Shown here in pieces: positions 8,106 through 16,506 of a stretch of 32,193 bases of DNA. The position numbers and the translations under genes are program-made. The DNA lies in assembly GCA_903951825.1 (NCBI GenBank), contig CAJBDJ010000032.1, positions 1 through 32,193 of the forward strand, in the 5' to 3' direction. Numbering within the stretch: the stretch's first letter is position 1; each line of letters opens with the position of its first letter. The DNA comes from an uncultured Pseudomonadota bacterium (GTDB lineage: Bacteria > Pseudomonadota > Gammaproteobacteria > Burkholderiales > Rhodocyclaceae). Under the pieces are notes generated by a model that was not told where the DNA came from, made no database searches, and saw only the letters and a list, made by a program, of their open reading frames with translations.

Positions 8106-8879
8106 CTATTCCTGACGCCGCCGGAACACCCATCGTTTTTCATCAGACAGCGACGCTTCGAATGCGTAGCCGTCGTCGTCAAAATCCTTCAACCCTTCCG
8201 GCTCGCTCAGGCGATTGAGCGTTGCAAAGCGCGCCATCAGGCCACGAGCGCGTTTGGCGTAGAAGCTGATGATCTTGTATTTGCCGCCTTTCCAGTCCTC
8301 GAACACCGGCTGGATCAACTGGCCGTTGATCTTGCGCCCGACGGCCGCCTTGAAATATTCCTCAGAAGCGAGGTTGACCGCCACCGGGCGCGCCATTGCG
8401 GCGAGTTCATCATTGATCGCGGCGAGCAATTGTTCACCCCAGAACGCATAGAGATCCTTGCCGGCCGGATTGGCGAATGGTGTACCCATTTCCAGCCGGT
8501 AGGGCTGCATCAGGTCGAGCGGCTTGAGAATGCCGTAAAGGCCGGAGAGGATGCGCAGCTGTTTTTGCGCAAAGGCGAGGTCATCGGCGCTCAAGGTCTT
8601 GGCGGCCAGCCCGTCGTACACATCGCCATCAAAAGCCAGCACTGACTGTTTGGCGTTTTCCGGGGTGAAGGGCAGCGACCAGTCGGCGTAGCGACCGAAA
8701 TTCAATTGCGCCAGCGGGTCGGAGAGATCCATCAACTGGGCAATTTCAGCCGGCGACAGTTTGCGCAGCTGGCTGATCAGCGCTTCCGACTGCGCCAAAA
8801 ATGCCGGCTGGGTGAACGTGGCAACGTGCGGCGGCGTTTTGAAATCAAGCGATTTGGCGGGAGAGAGGAAGATCAGCAT
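8106..8879 (-). CDS. yaaA: Peroxide-stress protein YaaA
   Basis: A 257-residue protein of the YaaA/UPF0246 (DUF328) family, matching the family length. It opens with [13 protein letters not shown], the family signature, and keeps [48 protein letters not shown] and the C-terminal [16 protein letters not shown]. In E. coli YaaA limits intracellular iron and DNA damage during peroxide stress and is induced by OxyR. No OxyR site was identified here. I chose the ATG at 8879 because it begins the conserved domain; earlier in-frame ATGs (8897, 8996) add unrelated sequence. It diverges from the DUF2863 gene across a perfect palindrome. Confidence 0.93.
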   Translation of the reverse strand: MLIFLSPAKSLDFKTPPHVATFTQPAFLAQSEALISQLRKLSPAEIAQLMDLSDPLAQLNFGRYADWSLPFTPENAKQSVLAFDGDVYDGLAAKTLSADDLAFAQKQLRILSGLYGILKPLDLMQPYRLEMGTPFANPAGKDLYAFWGEQLLAAINDELAAMARPVAVNLASEEYFKAAVGRKINGQLIQPVFEDWKGGKYKIISFYAKRARGLMARFATLNRLSEPEGLKDFDDDGYAFEASLSDEKRWVFRRRQE

Positions 8880-8908
8880 GGTTTCAATTTTGTGCATTGC
8901 GATGCGGC

Positions 8909-8931
8909 GAATTTTACCGCTGGTAAAATTC
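8909..8931. promoter_or_regulatory. Perfect 10-bp palindrome with symmetrical TAAAAT elements
   Basis: GAATTTTACC (8909-8918), spacer GCT, GGTAAAATTC (8922-8931). Each arm contains TAAAAT read outward: 8924-8929 on the plus strand toward the DUF2863 gene and 8916-8911 on the minus strand toward yaaA. The palindrome may therefore be two overlapping divergent -10 elements, an operator, or both. -35 matches on either side are weak. Confidence 0.5.
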
Positions 8932-8956
8932 AACCTTTGAATTTTCTGGACACCCC

Positions 8957-10129
8957 ATGAAACGTACCCGCTTTGGCTCGCGCGACCGACTTTCACGCGA
9001 CGCGGCTGAACTCCAGCGCCTGGCCACCGGACTCGCCGATTCCGGCGGCAAACTGGAAGACCTCTATTGGGAGAACCAGCTTGCCGAGATCGTGGACAGC
9101 CTGCTCAAAAATGGTGCTGAAGACGACATCAATACCGCCCTGGATCGCCTTTTCGAGGCCAATCCGCGCGCCCATGACGAACTCGCCGACATGGTCGAAT
9201 CGCGCGCCGAAGCCGGGCGCACCGAGTTCAAGGGGCAGGCTTTCGATATTCAATTATTTGCCGCACCGGTACTTGCCTGGTCGCGCTTCTCGATTCCCGC
9301 CGGCGCGCTCCCCGCAGCGACTGTCGCCGCTTTGACCGCGCATCTCGGCGCCCATGTCTTCGGTGCCGATGTCCGGGTGGCGCTGGCCAATTACCTGTTC
9401 AGCCCGGATCAGTTGCCGCGCAGTTTTTGCGATACCTGGCAACTAACCCAGGCGCTTGGCGAGGCCACGCTGGCCGGCCGTCACCTCGCGGTCGACCACG
9501 ACGGCATGCCGGAAACCAATCGTTTTTTGTCCGACGTGCGTTATCTCGTCGGCAGTATTGCCGTACCGCACGGCCAACCCATGTTTCGCTGGAATGAAAA
9601 AGACGGCAACAAGGAAACCGCGCTCAAGGACTGGATCAAGCAAGGCAGCCCCAATCTCGAGCCGTTGCTCACCGGCTGTGCCTGGCAACCGCTGTTGCCC
9701 GATGCTTACCACGCCGGCTGCCGCAACGCCGACCGCCTGTCGCGCCCCTACTCGCTGAAGGCCTCGGTGGCTTTTCTGCAAACCATGCTCGGCCTCATGC
9801 CGGCCAATATACGCGCCGTCGTCGGCCCCTGTTACGACCGCCGGATGGAGGAATACCGCATCGGACTGGGCGCCCGCGACAGCGACGACACCTTGCACGG
9901 CATCGTCTGGCCGCTGCTCGGCGCGGAGGATGAAGCCACCGATGCAGCCAGCGAAATCGAGGCCGTTTTGCGCGAGGCCGGAGTTCAGGATGTGGTTTTT
10001 CTCGACCATCATTTTCCGCTGGAATTCTGCGACGACTGCGGTGCGCCGCTCTTCCCCAATCACGAGGCTGAACTGGTACACGCCGAAATGCCCGAGCCGG
10101 TCAGCACCAACTCGCAAGCCCTGCATTGA
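8957..10129 (+). CDS. DUF2863 family protein of unknown function
   Basis: A 390-residue cytoplasmic protein beginning [21 protein letters not shown] recognise it as the DUF2863 family, found mainly in betaproteobacteria and without a known function. Visible features are an acidic helical N-terminal third, an [19 protein letters not shown] core strand region, and a C-terminal CDDCG motif (C358/C361) that could hold a metal as half of a zinc knuckle. No signal peptide or membrane segment is present. It sits just before bioA (27-bp gap) on the same strand but shows no link to biotin synthesis. It is divergently arranged with yaaA, so shared regulation is possible. Confidence 0.75.
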   Translation: MKRTRFGSRDRLSRDAAELQRLATGLADSGGKLEDLYWENQLAEIVDSLLKNGAEDDINTALDRLFEANPRAHDELADMVESRAEAGRTEFKGQAFDIQLFAAPVLAWSRFSIPAGALPAATVAALTAHLGAHVFGADVRVALANYLFSPDQLPRSFCDTWQLTQALGEATLAGRHLAVDHDGMPETNRFLSDVRYLVGSIAVPHGQPMFRWNEKDGNKETALKDWIKQGSPNLEPLLTGCAWQPLLPDAYHAGCRNADRLSRPYSLKASVAFLQTMLGLMPANIRAVVGPCYDRRMEEYRIGLGARDSDDTLHGIVWPLLGAEDEATDAASEIEAVLREAGVQDVVFLDHHFPLEFCDDCGAPLFPNHEAELVHAEMPEPVSTNSQALH

Positions 10130-10156
10130 TGAAGCGCGCAGCGCCACTCCTGCGCG

Positions 10157-11500
10157 ATGATTGAGCGCTCCAATGGCGACTGGCTGCGGCGCAGCCAGGC
10201 CGCCGTCTGGCACCCGTGCACGCAAATGCGCCAGCACGACGATAGCGCGTCGCCGGCGCACCTGCCGCTGCTGCCGATCGCCCGCGGCAAAGGCGCCTGG
10301 CTCTACGATTTTGACGGCCGACGCTACCTCGACGGGATCAGTTCGTGGTGGACCAATCTCTTCGGCCATGCCAATCCACGCATCAACGCCGCCTTGCGCG
10401 AGCAGCTCGAAACGCTTGAGCACGTCATGCTGGCCGGCTTCACGCACCCACCGGTGATCGAGCTTTCCGAACGTTTATCGGCGCTGACCGGGGGCAACCT
10501 GGGGCACGCTTTTTATGCCTCGGACGGCGCTTCGGCAACCGAAATCGCCTTGAAAATGAGCTTTCATTACTGGCGCAATCTCGGTCGTCCGCAAAAATCC
10601 GGGTTTCTCTGCCTTGCCGGCAGCTACCACGGTGAAACGGTCGGCGCCCTGGCGGTGACCGACCTGGCCATTTTCAAGGACGCCTACGCGCCGCTCTTGC
10701 GCACGGCAACGGTCATGCCGACGCCCGACGCCCGTCTCGCCGGCGCCGGCGAAACGCCGGTCGACGTCGCTCGCCGCGCGGCCGCCGCGCTCGCCAGCCA
10801 TCTCGAAGAGCACGCCACGAAAATCGCCGCCCTGATCGTCGAACCGCTGGTGCAAGGCGCCGCCGGCATGGCGATGTACGACCCGGAGTACCTGCGCCTG
10901 GCACGCGCCCTCTGCGACCGCCACGAAGTACACCTGATCTGCGACGAAATCGCCGTCGGCTGCGGCCGCACCGGCACCTTTTTCGCCCATGAACAGGCCG
11001 CCATTCGCCCTGATCTGATGTGTCTCTCGAAAGGCATTTCCGGTGGCTATCTGCCGCTCTCCGTCGTTCTCAGCAGCGACACCATTTACAACGCCTTTCT
11101 CGACGACAGCGTTGCCCGCGCCTTCCTGCATTCGCACTCCTATACCGGCAACCCACTGGCCTGCCGGGCGGCGCTGGCGACGCTCGATATCTTTGCAGAA
11201 GACGATGTGCTGGCGGTCAACCGCCGGAAATCGGCAAAAATCGCCGCGGCCCTCGCCCCCCTCGCCGCCCACCCGCAGGTTCGCCATTTGCGTCAGCGCG
11301 GCATGATTGCGGCCTTTGACGTGGTCACCGACGACGCCTGGTTTTCGCGCAAGTTTTACCGTGCCGCACTGGCTCGGGAGGCGCTCGTCCGGCCGCTTGG
11401 CAACACCATTTACCTGATGCCGCCGTACATTGTCAGCGATGATGAAATCACCCATCTGGCGAATGCCGTCAGTGGCGCACTGGCCGAGGCGCTGGCTTGA
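10157..11500 (+). CDS. bioA: Adenosylmethionine-8-amino-7-oxononanoate aminotransferase
   Basis: BioA is a PLP-dependent class III aminotransferase that converts 8-amino-7-oxononanoate (KAPA) to 7,8-diaminopelargonate with S-adenosylmethionine as amino donor. The 447-residue length fits. The N-terminal AVWHPCTQM is a BioA signature, followed by DGISSWWTNLFGHANP. The PLP-contacting ICDEIAVGCGRTG carries D263, and the Schiff-base lysine is K292 in LSKGISGGYLP. LHSHSYTGNPLACRAAL completes the family pattern. It is the first gene of the bio cluster. The start ATG is at 10157. Confidence 0.95.
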   Translation: MIERSNGDWLRRSQAAVWHPCTQMRQHDDSASPAHLPLLPIARGKGAWLYDFDGRRYLDGISSWWTNLFGHANPRINAALREQLETLEHVMLAGFTHPPVIELSERLSALTGGNLGHAFYASDGASATEIALKMSFHYWRNLGRPQKSGFLCLAGSYHGETVGALAVTDLAIFKDAYAPLLRTATVMPTPDARLAGAGETPVDVARRAAAALASHLEEHATKIAALIVEPLVQGAAGMAMYDPEYLRLARALCDRHEVHLICDEIAVGCGRTGTFFAHEQAAIRPDLMCLSKGISGGYLPLSVVLSSDTIYNAFLDDSVARAFLHSHSYTGNPLACRAALATLDIFAEDDVLAVNRRKSAKIAAALAPLAAHPQVRHLRQRGMIAAFDVVTDDAWFSRKFYRAALAREALVRPLGNTIYLMPPYIVSDDEITHLANAVSGALAEALA

Positions 11501-11662
11501 ACGGCGGGCAAGGTCGATGGCCGCAGCCGGCGCGCCGTCAAAATGCTTTTATGCATCGAGACACGAGAAAAAACCGGCGGCAGACGATACTATGACAAGT
11601 GCGCTGCGCTCGCCGCCAACACCGCAGCGGGACTCCCTCCACGACTTTCGACGGACACCACG

Positions 11663-12805
11663 ATGGACTACAAGCCTTTTGTTTTTCTCGCCTCAGCCGA
11701 CCGCGACTTTGTTTTGCGGGTCAAGGATGCGTTGACCGCGCACGTCGACCTCAACATTTTCCACAGCGCCGCCGATTGTCAGGCCGCCCTCGCCCGTCAG
11801 CAGCCGCACGCGCTGATCATCGACAGCAGCCTCGCCGATGGCGACGGCTACGCCCTGCACCGGGCAATTCGCGATGACTTCGACACCTCCGACGTCTACC
11901 AGTTACTGCTCTGCAGCGAAGCCGAAGCCGGGCGCGAAAACATGGTTGCCGACGATTTTTTGTGCAAGCCGCTGTCTGATACGACCTTTCTGCAAAAAAT
12001 CGCCCTGCTCAAGAAAATGCTCGAAAGCCGCCAGCGTGCCGGCGAGCAGATGGCCTATGCGCAAAGTGTCGCGATGACCGCCATGTCGAGCATGGGCGAG
12101 CTCGGCGTGGTCATGGAATTCATGTCTAAAAGTTTCTCCTGCCGCAGCATCCAGTCGGTCGGCGAACTCGCGCTGAGCGCCATCAAGCGCTACGACCTCG
12201 ACAGCATCATTTATTTTTCGTGGGATGGAGAAAGCTACATCGCCCGCACGGGCGGCGGCGATGTCGAGCCCGAAGATCGCGAGCACATCCTGCAATTGCG
12301 CCCGCTCGGCCGCCTGCTCGAAATCAACGGGCAACTGGTGATCAATTTTGAACACACCTCAATCCTGATCAAGCAACTGCCGGATGACAGCGCCCTCTGC
12401 GGGCGCCTGCGCGACAACATCGCCATGCTCTGCGAAGGCGTCGATGCGCGCGTTACCGGCCTTCTGATGGAGCAGGACAACCTGCTCAAACAGCAGGGTA
12501 TCCGCTATGCCGTCAACGAAATCCGCGATTCCGTCGCCAATCTTCACCAACGCCAGCTCGCCTACCTCGTTGCCGGACGCGCGATGATCGGCGAGGTCAC
12601 CGACGATTTTGAAGAGACCTTCTTTCACCTCAACCTGGTACCGGAAGTTGAAAACCTGCTGATCAGCCAGCTCGTCACACTGCGCCAACGCCTCGCCGAA
12701 CTCTGGTCGCAGCCGGGCGAAGTCGAAGCCAAACTGCAAAGCGTGGTGACGGCACTGGAAGTGCTCGCCGGCGATGTTTCGGCGGCCGATCCCAGAGCCC
12801 ATTGA
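11663..12805 (+). CDS. Receiver-like protein with a C-terminal GAF-like region, within the bio operon
   Basis: A 380-residue protein with an N-terminal response-regulator-like domain (1-120). LIIDSSLADGDGY places the phosphoacceptor at D54 and FLCKP the conserved lysine at K102. The acidic pair expected near residues 8-13 is reduced (ASADRD), so phosphorylation may be weak or absent. A linker (AMTAMSSMGELGVVMEF) leads to a 150-residue region (~150-290) that I read as GAF-like, then a helical coiled-coil tail with no DNA-binding or enzymatic motif. The ATG at 11663 begins the receiver strand; an upstream start at 11543 adds a non-domain leader. Its place between bioA and bioF is odd, as it has no known role in biotin synthesis. 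Its function is not assigned. Confidence 0.75.
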   Translation: MDYKPFVFLASADRDFVLRVKDALTAHVDLNIFHSAADCQAALARQQPHALIIDSSLADGDGYALHRAIRDDFDTSDVYQLLLCSEAEAGRENMVADDFLCKPLSDTTFLQKIALLKKMLESRQRAGEQMAYAQSVAMTAMSSMGELGVVMEFMSKSFSCRSIQSVGELALSAIKRYDLDSIIYFSWDGESYIARTGGGDVEPEDREHILQLRPLGRLLEINGQLVINFEHTSILIKQLPDDSALCGRLRDNIAMLCEGVDARVTGLLMEQDNLLKQQGIRYAVNEIRDSVANLHQRQLAYLVAGRAMIGEVTDDFEETFFHLNLVPEVENLLISQLVTLRQRLAELWSQPGEVEAKLQSVVTALEVLAGDVSAADPRAH

Positions 12806-12874
12806 ATTCTCGACCAGGGCACCGCCGGTTATTGAAAGACTGGCTCGACCAAACGCTGCCGGAAACACCGCACC

Positions 12875-14038
12875 ATGATTGAAACTCGTCTGACCGCCGA
12901 ATTGAAGGCACTCGCCGACGCCGGCCTCAGCCGCCGCCGGCGCATCCTTGAGAGCCCTTGCGGACGTCGGGTGACGGTCGACGGCGAAAATCTGCTGAAT
13001 TTTGCCAGCAACGATTACCTCGGCCTCGCCGGCCATGCGGAAATCGCCCAGGCGCTTGCTGCTGGCGCCATCAAGTGGGGCGCCGGCAGCGGTGCGTCGC
13101 ATCTGGTCAGCGGCCACCAGTCGCCGCATGAGGCGCTGGAAAAGGAAATCGCCGCGTTGACCGGCTTTCCCCGCGCACTCACCTTCTCGACCGGCTACCT
13201 GGCCAATCTCGCCGTCACCCCGACGCTTGCCGGACGCGGCGCGGCGGTGTTCGCCGACAAGCTCAACCACGCCTCGCTGATCGATGCCATGCAACTGGCC
13301 AAGGCGCAAGGTGCCGAAGTTCGTCGCTACCCGCACAACGACATGGCGGCGCTGGAGTCGATGCTCGCCGGCACTGCGGCGCCGACCAAACTGATCGTCA
13401 GCGATGCCGTTTTCAGCATGGATGGCGATCTGGCGCCGCTGCCCGCGCTTTTCGCCCTAGCCGAACGCTACGATGCCTGGCTGATCATCGACGATGCGCA
13501 TGGATTCGGCGTCCTCGGCGCGCACGGCGCAGGCAGCCTCGCCCACTTCAACCTGCCGCCCTCGCCGCGCATTGTGCTGATGGGCACGCTGGGCAAGGCC
13601 GCCGGGGTCGGCGGTGCCTTTGTCGCCGGCTCGCACAGCAGCATCGATTACTTGCTGCAAAAAGGCCGCAGCTATATTTTCACCACCGCCCAACCGCCGG
13701 CACTGGCCTGCGCCCTGTCAAAAAGCCTGCAACTGATTGCCGAGGGCGATGCCCGGCGCGCCCATTTAATGGCTCGAATCGCCCAACTGCGCGACGGATT
13801 GAGCCATTTGCCGCAGCCCTTGCTCCCCTCGATAACGGCTATTCAGCCGCTCATCGTCGGCGACAACGACGCCGCTGTTCAACTCTCGCAGGCACTCTGG
13901 GAACGTCGCCTGTGGCTGCCGGCCATCCGCCCGCCGACGGTTCCTCCCGGCACCGCGCGTTTGCGCATTTCGCTTTCGGCGGCGCACACGGAAGCCGATA
14001 TCGACGCGCTGATCAGCGCCCTGCACGCCCTGACATGA
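12875..14038 (+). CDS. bioF: 8-amino-7-oxononanoate synthase
   Basis: BioF condenses pimeloyl-ACP (or -CoA) with alanine to form KAPA, using PLP. The 387-residue protein has the alpha-oxoamine synthase pattern: NFASNDYLGLAGH, GSGASHLVSGH, then FSTGYLANLAV. Further on are the PLP-binding IIDDAHGFGVLG (D207, H209) and the Schiff-base lysine K241 in LMGTLGKAAGVGGAFV. Its stop overlaps the bioH start (ATGA at 14035-14038), so the two are translationally coupled. Confidence 0.95.
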   Translation: MIETRLTAELKALADAGLSRRRRILESPCGRRVTVDGENLLNFASNDYLGLAGHAEIAQALAAGAIKWGAGSGASHLVSGHQSPHEALEKEIAALTGFPRALTFSTGYLANLAVTPTLAGRGAAVFADKLNHASLIDAMQLAKAQGAEVRRYPHNDMAALESMLAGTAAPTKLIVSDAVFSMDGDLAPLPALFALAERYDAWLIIDDAHGFGVLGAHGAGSLAHFNLPPSPRIVLMGTLGKAAGVGGAFVAGSHSSIDYLLQKGRSYIFTTAQPPALACALSKSLQLIAEGDARRAHLMARIAQLRDGLSHLPQPLLPSITAIQPLIVGDNDAAVQLSQALWERRLWLPAIRPPTVPPGTARLRISLSAAHTEADIDALISALHALT

Positions 14039-14748
14039 ATACCCGGCTGCTCTGCCTGCCCGGCTGGTGTCTCGGGCGCGGCCCGCTGCAGGCGACGGTA
14101 GATGCCGTTAACGGGCAATTCATTGACCTTCCCGGCTACCGCGAAACACCGCTGATTGACGATTTTGAGGCCGCCGCCGAGAGCATCGCCAGCCGCCTGC
14201 CCGCCGCGACGGTTTTGCTCGGCTGGTCGCTCGGCGCCCAACTGGCGATCGCCATCGCCGCCCGCGCCCCTGAAAAAATCGCCAAACTGGTGCTCGTCGC
14301 CGCCACCGCCTCCTTCATCCAGCGCGACGGCTGGCCGCACGCCATGCCGCCCGAGCTGCTCGCCGACTTCAGCGCCGGCGTTGCCAACGATGTCGAAGCC
14401 ATGCTGCCGCGCTTTGTCGGTGGTTTCAATCGCGGCGACGCGCACGCCAAGGCAGTCACCCTGAGCTTGCTTAAACAGGCCGATCCGCGCCCACCGGCAA
14501 CGACGCTGGCCAGCGGCCTGGCCTGGTTGCGCGACGTTGATCTGCGTCAGAGGGCGCCCCGCATCAAAGCTGCGACCCTGCTCATCCACGGCAGTGCCGA
14601 CCCGCTGATGCCGTGCGCTGCCGCTGAAGCACTGGCAGACCTGATTCCCGCAGCGCAACTGAGCATCCTGGACGCTTGCGCGCACGCCCCGTTCATCTCT
14701 CAGCCAGCGGCATTCACTACCCGTTTGCGTCAGTTTCTTGATGAATAA
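14035..14748 (+). CDS. bioH: Pimeloyl-ACP methyl ester carboxylesterase (BioH-like)
   Basis: An alpha/beta hydrolase of 237 residues that should release pimeloyl-ACP from its methyl ester, ending the BioC/BioH pimelate pathway. The nucleophile is S65 in LLGWSLGAQLA. D189 lies in IHGSADPLMP and H217 in ACAHAPFISQP, completing the triad. The LPGWCLGRGPLQ oxyanion-loop segment is typical of BioH. I chose the ATG at 14035, which overlaps the bioF stop; the longer open frame starting at 13912 lies inside bioF. The location between bioF and bioC makes the BioH role much more likely than a generic esterase. Confidence 0.9.
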   Translation: MNTRLLCLPGWCLGRGPLQATVDAVNGQFIDLPGYRETPLIDDFEAAAESIASRLPAATVLLGWSLGAQLAIAIAARAPEKIAKLVLVAATASFIQRDGWPHAMPPELLADFSAGVANDVEAMLPRFVGGFNRGDAHAKAVTLSLLKQADPRPPATTLASGLAWLRDVDLRQRAPRIKAATLLIHGSADPLMPCAAAEALADLIPAAQLSILDACAHAPFISQPAAFTTRLRQFLDE

Positions 14749-15505
14749 CCCCCCCAAATCCCGCATCCGCCAGTCTTTCGAGCGTGCCGCCAGCACTTAC
14801 GACGGCGCCGCGACAATCCAGCGCAGCATTTGCCGGCAACTCGCCGCCAGCTTGCCGCCGACCCTCAAGCCCGACTGCGTGCTCGACGCCGGTTGCGGCA
14901 CCGGCTTCGCGCTGGATCTGTTGCGCCAGCGCTTTCCGGCGGCACGACTGATTGCCCTCGACTTTGCCCCGGCCATGCTGAGCCGTATCAGCGTGCCTGC
15001 TTGCCGCATCGGCGGCGATCTCGAACATTTACCGCTGACCGCTGCCAGCGTCGACCTCTACTGGTCGAGTCTGGCCGTCCAGTGGTGTGCGCTGCCGGTG
15101 GTTCTGGGCGAGGCGCGGCGCGTACTGCGCAGCAGCGGCCTGCTCGCCCTCGCCAGCCTCGGCCCGCAAACTTTTCACGAACTTCGGCGCGCCTTTGATG
15201 GCGTCGATGCGCATCGCCACACCTTGACATTTCATGGCGTCGATGAAATCCGTCACCTGGCACTGGCCGCCAGATGGCGTGCACTCAAAGTCGAAAACAG
15301 CCCGAAAACTGCGTATTACCGCGATTTCAAAAGTCTGCTCAAAGCCGTCAAGGCGCTCGGCGCCAACCAACTGGGCAGCGGCCGGCGCACCGCCCTGCTG
15401 AGCCGCACCGCCTTCAGCCGCGCCGAAGCCGCCTATGAATCGCAACGCACGGCGGACGGCCTGCCGCTCACCTACGACCTCGTTTTACTGACAGCCCAAG
15501 CATGA
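14741..15505 (+). CDS. bioC: Malonyl-ACP O-methyltransferase
   Basis: BioC methylates malonyl-ACP so that it can enter fatty-acid elongation and become pimeloyl-ACP methyl ester. The 254-residue protein begins MNNPPKSRIRQSFERAASTY, the BioC N-terminal signature. It has the SAM-binding VLDAGCGTGFALDLL (~45-60) and ALDFAPAMLSRI, then GDLEHLPL and the BioC-type LASLGPQTFHELRRAF. I chose the ATG at 14741; a TTG one codon earlier is less likely. The start overlaps bioH by 8 bases, and the stop overlaps the bioD start. Confidence 0.93.
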   Translation: MNNPPKSRIRQSFERAASTYDGAATIQRSICRQLAASLPPTLKPDCVLDAGCGTGFALDLLRQRFPAARLIALDFAPAMLSRISVPACRIGGDLEHLPLTAASVDLYWSSLAVQWCALPVVLGEARRVLRSSGLLALASLGPQTFHELRRAFDGVDAHRHTLTFHGVDEIRHLALAARWRALKVENSPKTAYYRDFKSLLKAVKALGANQLGSGRRTALLSRTAFSRAEAAYESQRTADGLPLTYDLVLLTAQA

Positions 15506-16176
15506 GCTACAGCTATTTTTTAACCGGCACCGACACCGCCGTCGGCAAAACCTTCATTACCTGCGCCCTGCTCCACGCCGCCCGCCAGCGCGGCCTGCGG
15601 GCGGCGGCGCTCAAGCCGGTGGCAGCCGGCACCGATGCCGCCGGCCACAACGAGGATGTCGAGCAAATCCGCGCTGCGAGCACTATCGTGCTGCCCGCTT
15701 CAATCATCAATCCTTATTGTTTTTCAGCCGCTGTCGCGCCGCACATTGCCGCCGCGGAAGAAAACATCAGCATTGATTTCGGACGCATTGTCGCCGCCTG
15801 CGGCGTCGCCGCCAGCCAGACCGATTTGCTGGTCGTCGAGGGTGTAGGCGGATTTTGCGTGCCTTTGGGAGCCGATGGCGACAGTGCCGATCTCGCGGTT
15901 TTGCTCGGCCTGCCGGTGATTCTGGTCGTCGGCATGCGCCTTGGTTGCATCAACCATGCCCTGCTCACAGCCGAAGCCATCGGCCGGCGCAAGCTGAAGA
16001 TTGCCGGCTGGGTGGCCAACCGGATCGATCCCTCAATGCCGCGCCTGGAAGAAAACCTGGCGGTTCTGAACAGCCGCTTGCCGGCACCGCTACTCGGTGT
16101 CGTTCCCTTTGACGCCGCCGCCGATAGTTCCCGCGCCGCGACTTATCTCGATCTACCCGCCGATTTCGCCTTGTAA
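15502..16176 (+). CDS. bioD: ATP-dependent dethiobiotin synthetase
   Basis: BioD closes the ureido ring of dethiobiotin from 7,8-diaminopelargonate, CO2 and ATP. The 224-residue protein carries the P-loop TGTDTAVGKTF at residues 8-18. LKPVAAG and VEGVGGFCVPLG are the substrate- and Mg-binding segments, and GWVANRIDP the nucleotide-base contact region. It overlaps bioC through ATGA (15502-15505). It is the last bio gene visible; bioB is not in the window. Its 3' end overlaps the convergent HPt gene by 24 bp, so no terminator separates the two operons. Confidence 0.95.
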   Translation: MSYSYFLTGTDTAVGKTFITCALLHAARQRGLRAAALKPVAAGTDAAGHNEDVEQIRAASTIVLPASIINPYCFSAAVAPHIAAAEENISIDFGRIVAACGVAASQTDLLVVEGVGGFCVPLGADGDSADLAVLLGLPVILVVGMRLGCINHALLTAEAIGRRKLKIAGWVANRIDPSMPRLEENLAVLNSRLPAPLLGVVPFDAAADSSRAATYLDLPADFAL

Positions 16177-16497
16177 AACGACGGCGATTTCGCTCATGCG
16201 GGCTTGCAGTTCGGCGATTGCCGCTTCTGCATCGCGCATGTCGCCTTCCTTGAGGCGACTTTCCAGAGCAAAGGCCATGGCCGCCCCATCCTCGTCGGCA
16301 AAAGTCGCCAACAAACCCTTGACCGTATGCACTTCACGCAACAGACCGGAAGCGTCTTCGGCCGCCAGGGCGCTATCCAGAGCCGAACAATTGTTGTCGA
16401 CATCCTGTAAATACATGTCGATCATCATGGCGAGAATTTCTTCGTCATCGCCAAGCCGTTCGAGAATCACCGGTCTGTTCAAACTATAGGCAAGCAT
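16153..16497 (-). CDS. Stand-alone histidine phosphotransfer (HPt) protein
   Basis: A 114-residue all-helical protein with the HPt motif HTVKGLLATF, phospho-accepting histidine H57 and the usual K-G after it. HPt proteins relay phosphoryl groups between the receiver of a hybrid kinase and a separate response regulator. The gene starts 9 bp after the hybrid-kinase stop, with AGAGGAC as ribosome-binding site, so it belongs to the same transcript. It supplies the module that the 1044-residue kinase lacks. Its 3' end runs 24 bp into the convergent bioD. Confidence 0.88.
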   Translation of the reverse strand: MLAYSLNRPVILERLGDDEEILAMMIDMYLQDVDNNCSALDSALAAEDASGLLREVHTVKGLLATFADEDGAAMAFALESRLKEGDMRDAEAAIAELQARMSEIAVVLQGEIGG

Positions 16498-16506
16498 TTT
16501 GTCCTC

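Noticed and set aside
9443-11455. Long minus-strand frames opposite the DUF2863 gene and bioA
   Set aside because: They are shadows of strongly supported plus-strand genes, with no start signals or recognisable motifs.
13912-14034. Longer bioH start inside bioF
   Set aside because: The upstream part is bioF read in another frame; the ATG at 14035 overlaps the bioF stop and starts the hydrolase fold.
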